Counted from the first letter of the stretch, positions 8,255 through 17,707 are shown. The stretch is 64,000 nucleotides of DNA from Bdellovibrionota bacterium (GCA_963170155.1 CAUJGP010000023.1:62001-126000), one strand, 5' to 3'. A program made the numbers and translations. Notes: a model not told the origin generated them from the sequence alone.

Positions 8255-9193
8255 ATGAATAAAAATCAAAAACCTAAAGATTCAGCCCATTCCCATTCCC
8301 ATTCCCATGGACATCCTCACCATGATTCGTCTAAGAACCTTTCGGCACTTATTGTTGCTTTTTTATTAAATGCAGGTTTTTGTGTTATTGAAGGAATTGG
8401 TGGCTATTTGGCATCCAGCCAAGCTATTATGGCAGATGCTCTTCATGATTTTGGAGATAGTCTTTCTCTTCTTCTTTTAATTTGCCTTAAGTATCTTGCT
8501 ATGAAGCCTGCAAAGGATTCTTTTTCATTTGGTTATCGACGTTTGAATATCATAGGTGCCGCGTCAGTTGGAATAAGTCTTGTTGTAGGTTGTTTTATAA
8601 TTTTGGGTCATAGTTTTCCTAAAATTTTTAGTCCAACAGCGGTAAACAGTGAACTCATGCTTTGGCTAGCGGTTGGAGGAATTGCTGTGAATGGGTTTGC
8701 TTTTTACAGACTAAGACCTGTAGGAGGTCTTGGTGAAAACCTTGTGACTTTGCATCTTCTTGAAGATCTATGGGGTTGGATCATTGTATTTTTTGGAGCT
8801 CTTGCGATTCATTTTTACGCTTGGTACTGGCTTGATCCACTTCTTTCGGTCTTCTTAGCATTTTTTATTCTGTGGCGTACTTTTATTCACCTGGGTCAAA
8901 TTGGCAGACTCTTGCTTTTGGGATCGAGTCAAGAGTTTTCAATGGATAAAATATCCACTTTGCTTAACACAGTTGTCGGGCTTAGCGGATTTCATCATGT
9001 TCATGTATGGGAACTCGATTCTGGGTTTCATATTATTACAATTCATTTGGTTTTAAAGCCAGATGCAGATGCTATTGCTATTAAGCAGGAAATCCGAGAT
9101 AAGTTCTCGAGTTTAGGACCATGCGAAGTAACATTAGAAGTAGAAAGAGAAGGCGAAAACTGTGTTGATCCCAGTCATCCAGCTTCTTTTTGA
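8255..9193 (+). CDS. Cation diffusion facilitator (CDF) efflux protein, Zn2+-type
   Basis: The 312-aa protein has a His-rich N-terminus (HSHSHSHGHPHHD), six predicted membrane helices and a C-terminal cytoplasmic ferredoxin-like domain (VVGLSGFHHVHVWELDSG). The metal-site motifs are visible: HDFGD in helix 2 and HLLED in helix 5, the H/D combination typical of Zn-transporting CDFs (CzcD/ZitB group). It would export Zn2+ (possibly Co2+ or Cd2+) from the cytoplasm in exchange for protons. It follows the beta-barrel gene by 47 bases and may be cotranscribed, though no functional link is obvious. The ribosome site is weak. Confidence 0.9.
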   Translation: MNKNQKPKDSAHSHSHSHGHPHHDSSKNLSALIVAFLLNAGFCVIEGIGGYLASSQAIMADALHDFGDSLSLLLLICLKYLAMKPAKDSFSFGYRRLNIIGAASVGISLVVGCFIILGHSFPKIFSPTAVNSELMLWLAVGGIAVNGFAFYRLRPVGGLGENLVTLHLLEDLWGWIIVFFGALAIHFYAWYWLDPLLSVFLAFFILWRTFIHLGQIGRLLLLGSSQEFSMDKISTLLNTVVGLSGFHHVHVWELDSGFHIITIHLVLKPDADAIAIKQEIRDKFSSLGPCEVTLEVEREGENCVDPSHPASF

Positions 9194-9714
9194 AAAGTAA
9201 TTCTCTATATATTTGATTTCATGGCCTGGATATTTTGATTTGAACTCTTCCTTATATTCTTTCAACGAATATGAGGGTTTTTAAAATTTTAGTTAGTGCA
9301 TCTGTCGTCAATTTTTCCATAGTTGTTTATAATTTTTTTACTCACCATCTCTGTTAACTCAACTCAGGACTTCTACGCGTCTTGATTTAGTGTTAAGTGA
9401 TCAGGGTGTTATGACATTTATTGGTGATCATTTGAAAAAAGAACAATCTAGTCTTATCAGCATTTTTTTACTAGGGTATTAATGTCAATCTAGCATAAAA
9501 TCTAAACTAAAAAAAATCACCATCACTGATTGGCTTTATTGATTCAGAATAATTTGTAATCATAGCTGTTACACATGATTGAATAATGGCACATTGGTTT
9601 TAATAGTGTGTTTATTCAGAAGTTATTTCAATAAAATATTACTGCGCAGGCTATTTCAATTCGGTGATGTCAGTAAATTAAGTAACTGATTTTTGGATTC
9701 ATAAGGAGATTTCG
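9194..9714. other. 521-base gap with a possible decayed small gene
   Basis: There is no intact gene here. From an ATG at 9271 a short frame encodes a hydrophobic, signal-like N-terminus (MRVFKILVSASVVNFSIVV). It ends early, but a one-base shift in the T7 run at 9333-9339 would continue through a protein-like stretch (LVLSDQGVMTFIGDHLKKEQ) to a TAA at 9480-9482. This may be a frameshifted remnant or chance. AAGGAG of the next gene lies at 9703-9708. Confidence 0.3.
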
Positions 9715-10758
9715 ATGGTTGAAGGTGCTGTCAATGATTTTCTAATTTTGCGTTTGGTGAAGTCTATAAGAGTAGGTATTTTTTTCTTTTTTTGTTTTTG
9801 CTCGATGGTTAGTTTTGCTGGATCTCAGCTCTATTCTGAATGTTTTAAGAATAGTAAAATTTTGTTTGAACCACATCGTTTTTCAAATGAATTCTCCCAG
9901 GGAGTTGTGAAAGAATATAAAAATCTTGTTGATTGGAGAGCATTACAAAAAAATAATCTTGTTTTGTACAACTCCGTATCCATTCTTCTGGATCACATGG
10001 CCCGCGTTGGAGTAATGATGAATAAGGGTGTTTTTTATTGTCACTTTGATCGAACAGCAGAGTTTTACTTGTTTGGAGAAAATAAAGCGATCTTAAATCA
10101 AGGTTGGTTTGATCTTGGGAATTTTTCAGCTCAAACGCCGGCTATGTTTGAGCTTCAGAGGGCTCGAATACTGTTGGGTTTTCATATTTTAATTGGAGCT
10201 GCTGGATATTATGATGAGAATTATGAAAAGACTTTAGGTCTTTTAGCTTTAACTCATCTTTTTCCAAATGAGAAAAAAGGATTAAAGACTTCATTAGATA
10301 AAGAGCAAAACATAGACCTTCTTAAAGTTGTAAATGATATTTTTTTAAACCAGAAGCCATCAGCTTTGTTCACACAATTAGCAGGAGGATCAAGTGGAGT
10401 CTCTGGAGGAGGGGATCTATTGAGCTTGTGGATGAAGGTAGCTTTAATTGAACGGGATACGCTTTCTAGGATTATTGATAAAAAATGCAAATCTGAGAGA
10501 TCATTTTATCTTATCTGCTTGGAGTGGCCAACAAGATATGATTATTTAAAATTTCTTTTTACCTTTAATCTTGAATCGTCCTCTCTTTTAACTCAAGTAG
10601 AGTATGTTTACTCACCAAAAGGAGTTATTGGTATTAATATGCCCAAAATATCACTCGAGGTTCTTAGTGCTCTTGATCTGGAAAACAAGATAAAAATTGT
10701 TGATTTAATGGTTTTTCACATAGCAAATAGTGCCAATGAAAAGCAGAGATCAAAATAA
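9715..10758 (+). CDS. Secreted protein of unknown function, paired with a TIGR02147 regulator
   Basis: The 347-aa protein has an N-terminal hydrophobic segment (about 18-36, VGIFFFFCFCSMVSFA) ending in a signal-peptidase-like site, then a soluble, mostly helical body. A short Gly/Ser-rich patch (AGGSSGVSGGGDLL) lies near residue 225. No enzyme motif is recognised. AAGGAG at 6-nt spacing supports the ATG at 9715. Its end overlaps the possible start of the TIGR02147-type regulator, so the two are likely cotranscribed. The regulator may control this gene. Confidence 0.6.
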   Translation: MVEGAVNDFLILRLVKSIRVGIFFFFCFCSMVSFAGSQLYSECFKNSKILFEPHRFSNEFSQGVVKEYKNLVDWRALQKNNLVLYNSVSILLDHMARVGVMMNKGVFYCHFDRTAEFYLFGENKAILNQGWFDLGNFSAQTPAMFELQRARILLGFHILIGAAGYYDENYEKTLGLLALTHLFPNEKKGLKTSLDKEQNIDLLKVVNDIFLNQKPSALFTQLAGGSSGVSGGGDLLSLWMKVALIERDTLSRIIDKKCKSERSFYLICLEWPTRYDYLKFLFTFNLESSSLLTQVEYVYSPKGVIGINMPKISLEVLSALDLENKIKIVDLMVFHIANSANEKQRSK

Positions 10759-11602
10759 TAATATGATTAATCACAGTCCATTTGAATCATCTGGGATGAT
10801 CAGGAATTATTTGCAAAAATGGTTACAGGTTCAAGAGGGTATGTCCATTCGCTCTTGGGCTAAATTAATGAGCTTAAGTCATACTTATCTAAGCTTGGTT
10901 TTGGCTTCTAAAAGGTTGGTTTCTATTGAAGCTCTTGCAAAAATTTGCGAGACTCTTGATTTGGATTTTCTTTCAAAGAAAAATATTTTTGAGGCTCGAG
11001 AAAGAGATTGGTTGAGATTAAAAAAAGTGAATATTTCCGAAGCGCTTAATCTTGGTGAGGTTTCGACGACTAACTCTGCAAAGCATGCGGAAGAGATTTT
11101 AGATTCATCACTTCTTTTAAAGTCGTGGATTTATATGGCCCTGTTGGATTTTACGACGTGCGAAGGTTTTGTTGAAGATGAGACTGTGCTATCGCAATAT
11201 TTTAATATACCCAAAGGAACTCTGCGCAGAGCTATCAAAGAGCTTGAAGATGCAGGTTATTTTAAGCGAGATGGCAACCAGAAGCTTATTAAGACTGTTG
11301 AAAATATAAGAGTTTCTGTGCCTCGCAGTAATAAAGCAATAAGGGCATTTCATATAGCTATGATGAAAAAAGCCATTAAAACCCTCGAGGAACAACCAGC
11401 TACTAAAAATGTCATTTCAAAAAGGCTTATTAATAGTTACACGGTTGCAGTTAATGAGCAACAATTGCCCTATGTTTTTGAGAAGATCAATTCTGCATTT
11501 CAAAGCATTGTGGATGATTTAAGATCAGGAAGCTGTCAAACGGTTTATCAGGTGCAATTTCAAATTTTGCCTCTCATCAAGCCAAAAACAAAAACTCGAT
11601 AA
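10730..11602 (+). CDS. TIGR02147 / DUF4423-family HTH regulator
   Basis: This protein of up to 290 aa has an N-terminal XRE-like helix-turn-helix (about 36-70: MSIRSWAKLMSLSHTYLSLVLASKRLVSIEALAKICETLDL). The middle and C-terminal domain is typical of the TIGR02147/DUF4423 family, with a second winged-helix segment (DETVLSQYFNIPKGTLRRAIKELEDAGYFKR). The family is expanded in Bdellovibrio and Fibrobacter. The first possible start is GTG 10730, overlapping the upstream gene by 29 bases. ATGs at 10736 and 10763 are equally possible because none has a clear ribosome site. It probably regulates the coupled secreted-protein gene. Confidence 0.8.
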   Translation: MPMKSRDQNNNMINHSPFESSGMIRNYLQKWLQVQEGMSIRSWAKLMSLSHTYLSLVLASKRLVSIEALAKICETLDLDFLSKKNIFEARERDWLRLKKVNISEALNLGEVSTTNSAKHAEEILDSSLLLKSWIYMALLDFTTCEGFVEDETVLSQYFNIPKGTLRRAIKELEDAGYFKRDGNQKLIKTVENIRVSVPRSNKAIRAFHIAMMKKAIKTLEEQPATKNVISKRLINSYTVAVNEQQLPYVFEKINSAFQSIVDDLRSGSCQTVYQVQFQILPLIKPKTKTR

Positions 11603-11989
11603 TGAGTCTTGTAAAACGAAAAACCCTTCATTGTTATTTAAGTTTTATTTCAATAATCTTATGGAGGTTTCTTATTGAAATGAAATTGATTGACCACTTT
11701 AAAGTAGATCAGAAGCAAAAAAGTACGGACAAGATAATAAATAATTGTGATTTTTTCTTTTTTTCATCAAAAGTAATGAATGTTTAAGAGTTGCGCAAAA
11801 TAAAAAAGAGAAGATGAAATTTTAAGCTTATTATGATATAAGTAAGAAAAAGAGAATGATTCTTGTTGTCAGATATTTTCTGAGATTAATAAGAATTCAT
11901 TTTCTGTTTGCATTTGAAGATAGCCTTTGCGATAAAGACCCCTTTCAAATGTAAAATAAACACGCATTTTGCGTATGAAAGGAAATGAT
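11603..11989. other. AT-rich gap without a convincing gene
   Basis: A 61-codon frame starting on the stop of the regulator (TAATG) has no ribosome site and no protein-like composition, so I do not call it. A small inverted repeat ACGCA-TTT-TGCGT lies at 11962-11974, just before the next gene. No clear promoter was found. Confidence 0.3.
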
Positions 11990-12220
11990 ATGAAATCAAT
12001 CGTTATTTCAGCAATCGTGGCACTTGCCTTTACAACTGGTTTTACTTGCTCAAAGAATCAACCAGCTCCTGAGGCAGCTCAAGAACAAGCAGCTCCTACT
12101 GAAGCCGCTCCAGTTGATGGAACAGCTCCTACTGAAGCAGCGCCTGCTGATGCTATGCCAACTGAGACTGCTCCTGTAGATTCATCGGCGCCTGCTGATG
12201 CGGCTCCCACTGGTAACTAA
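11990..12220 (+). CDS. Small exported Ala/Pro-rich repeat protein, possible lipoprotein
   Basis: The ATG at 11990 has AAAGGAA 4 bases upstream and encodes 76 aa. A signal peptide (MKSIVISAIVALAFTTGFTC) is followed by a low-complexity tail of near-repeats of the type APTEAAPVD/APADA. The Cys after the hydrophobic core suggests lipidation, but the box (G-F-T-C) is not canonical. Such Pro/Ala tails extend through the periplasm or cell wall. No function is assignable. The in-frame ATG at 11969 is less likely because it would put charged residues before the signal. Confidence 0.6.
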   Translation: MKSIVISAIVALAFTTGFTCSKNQPAPEAAQEQAAPTEAAPVDGTAPTEAAPADAMPTETAPVDSSAPADAAPTGN

Positions 12221-12238
12221 CTTTTATAGAGTTGTTAT

Positions 12239-12253
12239 AGCCTTATAAAGGCT
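12239..12253 (+). terminator. Short hairpin after the Ala/Pro-rich gene
   Basis: AGCCTT-ATA-AAGGCT forms a perfect 6-bp stem 18 bases after the stop codon, followed by TGTATTTT. This is a weak terminator-like structure. Confidence 0.35.
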
Positions 12254-12415
12254 TGTATTTTAGCCAGCAAAGAGTGGTTTTTTGTTTAGCATCGTTTTCC
12301 TTCAAGGTGACCTTGTAGATTGAGACAAAAAGCCACATTGGCTAGGGTGAGTCTTTGTTTTTGCTCAGGGTGAGCTTCAGCAATTCTCATTTTTTAGTGA
12401 TAATTTATCCAATAT

Positions 12416-12450
12416 TAAAAGCCCTGGCTAAATCCAAGGGCTTTTTTTTT
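12416..12450 (+). terminator. Strong Rho-independent terminator
   Basis: AAAAGCCCTGG and CCAAGGGCTTTT pair around a short loop, and a run of nine or ten T follows (12442-12450). It lies about 200 bases beyond the nearest rightward gene, so it may end a long 3' UTR or a separate small RNA. Confidence 0.8.
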
Positions 12451-12473
12451 GAGAAAGTTAAAACTCCATCATT

Positions 12474-12707
12474 TTATGAGAGATAAAGAACATTATTAAA
12501 AAAGGTAGACTCTGCAATTTTGAAGATTAAATTAAATGAGAGCAGAGTATTTTGGATTTTAGATGTGACAAATGGATCTCTTTTGTCCTTAAAATTTTCA
12601 ATGTGATAGGATTTAAATTGCATGTTACCCTCCCTCTCAACTAAGATCATACACTGATTGGTTGATCGCAACTTGAAAAAAATTGTGTTACCTTGCTTAA
12701 GCTTCAT
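12474..12707 (-). CDS. Possible small hypothetical protein (77 aa)
   Basis: The open frame encodes a soluble, mixed-composition 77-aa peptide (MKLKQGNTIFFKLRSTNQ...) that reads like protein, but no family is recognised and no ribosome site precedes the ATG. It faces the 12416-12450 terminator and is divergent from fadE. It may be a real small gene or chance. Confidence 0.3.
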   Translation of the reverse strand: MKLKQGNTIFFKLRSTNQCMILVEREGNMQFKSYHIENFKDKRDPFVTSKIQNTLLSFNLIFKIAESTFFNNVLYLS

Positions 12708-12828
12708 TTTAAAGTAGAGAAGTTACATCTACCTTAATTTGAGCTCTGCAGATGCTTTTTTCTTTTCAGTTTTGTAATACCAAAAGCTATTTACGGCAGC
12801 GATGAGTTGATCTTAAACTGGGGGAACT

Positions 12829-15303
12829 ATGGATTCATTGAAACTCTATGGCATATTGTGTGGAGAAAACTTTTCATTTTTAGGACTTGTGATTTGGTTC
12901 ATTACTCTGTTGATGGTGGGCTATTTAGGAAGTCCCCTTATTATTTGGTCTCTTTTTATACTACTTTCATTATGGTTATTTGGTATTCCTCTACTGATAA
13001 TAGGACTTGTAACTCTTTTGCTCCTATTATTTATCATTAAACCACTTCGCGTAGTTCTTATTTCGAGTTCTTTGATGAAATTATTAAAAAAATTAGATTT
13101 TATTCCAAAGATCTCACCAACTGAGCGTACAGCTTTAGAGGCAGGGGTTGTGTGGGTTGAGGGGGACTTATTTTCAGGAAAACCCGATTTCGCAAAAATC
13201 ATGCAAGAGCCCTACCCTCAACTTACAGAGGAAGAGAAAAAATTTGTTGCTGGACCCTTAGAACGTCTTTGCGATGCTTTGCACCCATGGAAAATTCATA
13301 AAACAAGACAACTTTCAAGCGAAGCTTGGGAGATCATTAAAAAAGAGAAGTTTCTTGGAATGATTATTCCTAAGGAGTATGGTGGTCTTGGTTTTTCAGC
13401 ACTAGCCCATTCTGAGGTTATCACAGTATTATCATCTCGCTCTATATCAGCAGCTATTTCTGTGATGGTGCCTAATTCATTGGGGCCCGCAGAGTTGCTT
13501 ATTCATTATGGAACCGAAGAGCAAAAAAAGTATTATTTACCCCGTCTTGCCACAGGCGAAGAAATTCCTTGTTTTGCTCTGACTGAGCCAGGAGCTGGTA
13601 GCGATGCAGCTTCTATTAGCTCTGACGGTGTTGTCTTTAAAGATGCGAGTGGACAAATTAAAATTAGATTAAATTGGAATAAACGTTATATTACATTAGC
13701 TTCAATTGCGACTATTTTAGGCCTAGCTTTTAGGCTTAGGGATCCAGATAAGTTATTGGGATTAAGCGAAGATATTGGGATTACTTGTGCTCTCATTCCT
13801 ACCTTGATACCGGGAGTTATGATTGGCCAGAGACATGATCCTTTGACTATCCCATTTCATAATTGTCCTACCCGAGGTCAAGACGTTGTGGTTGGTTTGG
13901 ATGCTGTAATTGGTGGGATAGATGGTGTTGGTAAGGGATGGGGCATGCTCATGGATTGTTTAGCAGCAGGAAGAGGTATTTCTTTGCCTGCGCAGAGTGC
14001 TGGAGGCACTAAGCTTTGTACCTTTGCTGCAACTTCACATGCGTCTATACGACGTCAATTTGGTCTTCCTATTGGTAAGTTTGAAGGTGTTGAAGAGCCT
14101 ATAGCTCGGATTGTTGGATTTAATTATATGTTAGAAGCTTTACGCCGATTTACAATTGGTGCTTTGGATAAAGGAATAAAACCTCCGGTTATTACAGCAA
14201 TTACTAAATATAACTCTACAGAAATTAGTCGCAAAGTAGTCAATGATGCGATGGATGCTATGGGTGGGAATGGAATTTCAATGGGACCACGAAACCTCAT
14301 TGCTGAAATGTATATTGCAACGCCAATTGGTATTACAGTTGAAGGGGCAAATATCTTGACACGGACATTAATGATTTTTGGGCAAGGGGCGCTTCGTGCC
14401 CATCCTTATGCCTTTAAAGAAGTTGAGTCTGTTGAAAAAGCTGATGTTCATGGTTTTGATGCCGCTTTTTGGGGGCATATAGGGCATATTGTTCGCAATG
14501 GCTTTAGAGCCCTTGTCCTTAGTCTATCTCGTGGTTATCTTGCTGGAATACCTGCAGGGGCTGGTCCTCTTGCCATTTATTATCGCCGGTTGGTTTGGTC
14601 GTCGGCTTCTTTTGCTATTTGGTCTGATATCGCTATGGGCACATTAGGCGGAACACTGAAATTAAAAGAAAAGTTAACGGGCCGTTTTGCTGATATCCTC
14701 TCTTGGATGTATATTTGTTCTGCTGTTATTAGAAGATTTGAAGCTGAAGGTCGAAAGTCTGAGGATTTAGCTTTCGTGCGCTTTTCACTTAAGTATGGTT
14801 TACAGCAAATTCAAACTGGCTTTGATGGAATTTTTGATAATTTATCTGTGCCTGGCTTGTCATGGTTAGTTAAAGGATTTATTGGTGCGTGGTCTCGAAT
14901 TAACTCTTTAAGCTCTCATATTACTGATAATTTAACTCATGCTATGGTCGATATGATGATTCATGATACTCCTACTCGTGAGCGAATGATTGACGGTTTA
15001 TATATCCCTAAAGATATTAATCAACAGATGGGACGTCTTCATCATGCCTTTAAAATTGTAAACCAAGCGGACACAGCAGAGAACAAAATAAGAAAAGCTA
15101 TTAAGGAAGGTCGCTTACCTAAGAAGAAGCCTCATTTACTAATTGAAGAAGCTCTTTCTCAAGCGATTATTACATCTAATGATAAAGAAGTTCTTTTAAA
15201 GAGTGAGGCTATTCGATTTGATGCCATTCAGGTGGATGATTTTAATGAAGAGCAATACCATTCAGGCACAATAACAGAGAGTTCTGTTGCGGGGTTACAT
15301 TAG
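12829..15303 (+). CDS. fadE: FadE-type acyl-CoA dehydrogenase
   Basis: The 824-aa protein is close to E. coli FadE (814 aa) in length and layout. An N-terminal block of hydrophobic helices (about 12-85) is followed by an acyl-CoA dehydrogenase core with the FAD/substrate signature CFALTEPGAGSDAAS and GMLMDCLAAGRGISLPAQ. A FadE-specific DUF1974 C-terminal domain follows, to about residue 800. It catalyses the first step of fatty-acid beta-oxidation, turning acyl-CoA into trans-2-enoyl-CoA at the inner membrane. GGGGG lies 5 bases upstream of the ATG. It stands alone, with a hairpin after its stop. A predator consuming prey lipids would plausibly need it. Confidence 0.93.
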   Translation: MDSLKLYGILCGENFSFLGLVIWFITLLMVGYLGSPLIIWSLFILLSLWLFGIPLLIIGLVTLLLLLFIIKPLRVVLISSSLMKLLKKLDFIPKISPTERTALEAGVVWVEGDLFSGKPDFAKIMQEPYPQLTEEEKKFVAGPLERLCDALHPWKIHKTRQLSSEAWEIIKKEKFLGMIIPKEYGGLGFSALAHSEVITVLSSRSISAAISVMVPNSLGPAELLIHYGTEEQKKYYLPRLATGEEIPCFALTEPGAGSDAASISSDGVVFKDASGQIKIRLNWNKRYITLASIATILGLAFRLRDPDKLLGLSEDIGITCALIPTLIPGVMIGQRHDPLTIPFHNCPTRGQDVVVGLDAVIGGIDGVGKGWGMLMDCLAAGRGISLPAQSAGGTKLCTFAATSHASIRRQFGLPIGKFEGVEEPIARIVGFNYMLEALRRFTIGALDKGIKPPVITAITKYNSTEISRKVVNDAMDAMGGNGISMGPRNLIAEMYIATPIGITVEGANILTRTLMIFGQGALRAHPYAFKEVESVEKADVHGFDAAFWGHIGHIVRNGFRALVLSLSRGYLAGIPAGAGPLAIYYRRLVWSSASFAIWSDIAMGTLGGTLKLKEKLTGRFADILSWMYICSAVIRRFEAEGRKSEDLAFVRFSLKYGLQQIQTGFDGIFDNLSVPGLSWLVKGFIGAWSRINSLSSHITDNLTHAMVDMMIHDTPTRERMIDGLYIPKDINQQMGRLHHAFKIVNQADTAENKIRKAIKEGRLPKKKPHLLIEEALSQAIITSNDKEVLLKSEAIRFDAIQVDDFNEEQYHSGTITESSVAGLH

Positions 15304-15309
15304 CCTTGA

Positions 15310-15336
15310 GGGCTCTTTATTAAGAAAATAGAGCCC
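15310..15336. terminator. Hairpin between convergent fadE and RmlD-like genes
   Basis: GGGCTCT (15310-15316) and AGAGCCC (15330-15336) form a 7-bp stem just past the fadE stop. No T run follows, so termination is likely but unproven. Confidence 0.45.
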
Positions 15337-15529
15337 AGCTTCAAAATCCAAAGGTTATAATTAGTGAGATGTGGTTATAAAGATATTTTTGTGATGGTTG
15401 GCTTGTAGCCTAGCCTTGAATTATAAATTAATGTTTCAATAGATCCATTATCAAGTATCAAGTTTGCCTAGGTTCATTTAAAAAATTCTGGTAATTCTCT
15501 TTTATTAATGGGGAGCTATTGGTGGTTAA

Positions 15530-16432
15530 CTAAGCGGCTATGATTCGAGAGGTGGAGTGTACAAGATAGCGATCCATGGATTGATAGAGATCGTGACACA
15601 TTTCAGGCCACTTTGGTGGGGGGCTATGCCATATTTGAGTAAATTTTTGATTACTTAAAATTTTATTGTGGCGAGCTTTGCTAGGGATATCAATAATATT
15701 AAGATTCCATTGGAATTGACGGTTGAGGAGCTGGAATAAATCATATTCAGAGATAGGATAGGATGCAATTTGAAAAAGCCCTGAGAATGGTAGTCCCTTT
15801 CGAATAAAGTCAGCAACAAACTGAGATAGGTAAATAGTCGAAACCCCGCAATAATAATCTTTTTTAGAAACAGCTATTGTTTGAGTAGGATTTAAAATTA
15901 AATTTGAAAATATTTCTGTAGGATTTTCTAGTTCTGGCCCAAGAAAAGAAGATCTGATAGTGAGGCATCCAGAATCATTAATTTCTCCTAAGGCTTTTGC
16001 TCGGCCATAAAGAGTATTGGAGTCTGGAAGCGTGTTTTCATCATAAGGTTGGGTGCGCCCGGCAAAGACCTCATCATTGCTGAATTGAATTAAGAAGGCA
16101 TTATGTTGCTGGCACCATTCATAGAGTCTTTGAGGAAAAAGGGCGTTGAGCTCTAAGATTTCAGACTTTGTTAAAGCTTTTGTTTTTGCAAGAGTGCTTC
16201 CAGAGCAGTTGATTACAATATCTGGATTAACGTTTTTTAAAGCCATTTCAAGTGTTTTTTGATGAAGCAAATCAACGTTATCAATAACGTGATTAGGATT
16301 GAAAACTCCGAATTTAAGTATAGAGGCCGCTGACTTTCGTATGCATACCTTTACGAGATTAAACTCTTGGTTGAGAGTGGAGTAAATTTGATGGCCAATC
16401 ATTCCAAGCCCGCCCAAAATCAAAATTCTCAT
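15530..16432 (-). CDS. RmlD-like dTDP-4-dehydrorhamnose reductase / extended SDR
   Basis: The 300-aa protein has an N-terminal Rossmann motif (ILILGGLGMIGHQIY), the SDR active-site pair Y-x3-K in NTLYGRAKALGE (about 145-155) and the RmlD-type substrate motif FSNDEVFAGRTQPYDEN. This family reduces dTDP-4-keto-rhamnose to dTDP-L-rhamnose or a related sugar. Here it is a stand-alone gene without rmlA/B/C neighbours, so the exact sugar is uncertain. GGAG precedes the ATG at 6-nt spacing. Confidence 0.82.
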   Translation of the reverse strand: MRILILGGLGMIGHQIYSTLNQEFNLVKVCIRKSAASILKFGVFNPNHVIDNVDLLHQKTLEMALKNVNPDIVINCSGSTLAKTKALTKSEILELNALFPQRLYEWCQQHNAFLIQFSNDEVFAGRTQPYDENTLPDSNTLYGRAKALGEINDSGCLTIRSSFLGPELENPTEIFSNLILNPTQTIAVSKKDYYCGVSTIYLSQFVADFIRKGLPFSGLFQIASYPISEYDLFQLLNRQFQWNLNIIDIPSKARHNKILSNQKFTQIWHSPPPKWPEMCHDLYQSMDRYLVHSTSRIIAA

Positions 16433-16979
16433 TTATGTCTCCGAAAACATTCATTGTGCGCATTACAAATTAAAATAACTATAGGCTTCACATAAACCTC
16501 AGAAAAATCTTATAAACAAAAGATATTCTTTGAGATTAAAAGATTGGAGTTAGCTATCCATGGTATTTGTACATTCTTTAGCTAACTATCCAAATCTAAA
16601 TTACTATTAAGTAATTCATAAAAATAATTAAATTTTTCTTTATTAATATTATGAACTACTGCCATTTATTAGTTCTTTATCGGTGGATCAAAATAAAAAT
16701 TTTAATAAAATAAAATTTATTTTTTAACTAATTGCACATTCCTGCGCACCGATTATCTTTTGGGATGAGTAGCCAAATAGTGGCTATTTTTTAGGTCATT
16801 GGATGAGTTAGTGGGCGGGCTTTAAATCATGAGCATTTTGTTTATAGACTAAGGTAGGGTGAGTTTTTTTGATTACTACTTATTATATTATAAGAAAGCT
16901 GCAAAAATAATTTTAGTAGATGTTAAGTTTTTGTGGCTTATGTCGATAGATATTCAAATCTCTGTGTTGGAGGAACAAT
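16433..16979. other. 547-base AT-rich gap
   Basis: I find no gene with a ribosome site and protein-like composition. A 67-codon frame from 16859 overlaps the start of the real downstream gene in another frame and is rejected. The region probably contains the promoters of the two divergent genes, but I cannot fix them. Confidence 0.3.
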
Positions 16980-17495
16980 TTGAGTCAATCAGGAGCCGTT
17001 TCATCTACTGGCGGGATGCTAGAAGAGATAATAGGATTCATTGGACGAAGCAGTGGTCTTAAAGCCTCATACAATTCTTCCGTTGTTGAAATAAGTCAGC
17101 TCTCTGACAAGAGAATACTAGCTCTTTTTTTATCGGATCTAGAGACAGTTTTGCTGAGGGAAGATCAGGATGGAAAGCCATTTCTCCAATTAAATTTGAG
17201 AGGTAACAAAAAAATACTTCTTACAGATCAATTGATTGGTTTTAAGCCAAAGCAAACGATTGGTCTTGATTTAAAGAAATTACCAAGAGTTGTAACCACT
17301 CCAGATCTTATTAGTGTACTTGAGGCTGTTGAAGAAGCTCTAAGTTCTCCGGATTGTCTGACTCCGGAAACTGAAATGCTGAAAAAAGCCTACTTTTCTA
17401 TAGTACTCGGTGCTGAATCAATAGGCTTTAATATGAGTGCGGAAAGACAATGGGTCACTAGACTTATGGCGTCAGTAAAGATGAAATCTGCGTAA
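16980..17495 (+). CDS. Conserved hypothetical protein upstream of the rRNA operon
   Basis: This 171-aa soluble protein starts with TTG at 16980, supported by GGAGG 6 bases upstream. The sequence has a beta-rich N-terminal part (VVEISQLSDKRILALFLSDLETVLLRE) and a helical C-terminal part (TPDLISVLEAVEEALSS...GFNMSAERQWVTRLM). No catalytic motif, signal peptide or membrane helix is seen. I recognise no named family. It ends about 85 bases before the rRNA promoter region. Confidence 0.6.
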   Translation: MSQSGAVSSTGGMLEEIIGFIGRSSGLKASYNSSVVEISQLSDKRILALFLSDLETVLLREDQDGKPFLQLNLRGNKKILLTDQLIGFKPKQTIGLDLKKLPRVVTTPDLISVLEAVEEALSSPDCLTPETEMLKKAYFSIVLGAESIGFNMSAERQWVTRLMASVKMKSA

Positions 17496-17581
17496 CTATC
17501 TGTAATATCAAGATTAATTTTATCAAAAAAAATCTTTATCAAATTAGAATAGAATCCCTCTCTTTTTTTAAAAAAACACAG

Positions 17582-17609
17582 TTGACGATTCCGGTAGTTT
17601 AGTTCAAAT
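17582..17609 (+). promoter_or_regulatory. Candidate rRNA operon promoter upstream of tRNA-Ala
   Basis: TTGACG (17582-17587), a 16-base spacer and TCAAAT (17604-17609) give a plausible sigma-70 promoter before tRNA-Ala. The same TTGACGA block recurs at 17741-17747 between tRNA-Ala and 16S, suggesting a second promoter. The -10 elements are poor. Confidence 0.35.
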
Positions 17610-17631
17610 TCACCAAACTTCGAAACGCTTT

Positions 17632-17707
<76 letters not shown>

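Noticed and set aside
11602-11787. 61-codon frame starting on the TIGR02147 stop codon
   Set aside because: No ribosome site, AT-driven composition, no recognisable domain.
12807-13040. 77-codon frame overlapping the start of fadE
   Set aside because: Out of frame with a clear FadE gene that has its own ribosome site.
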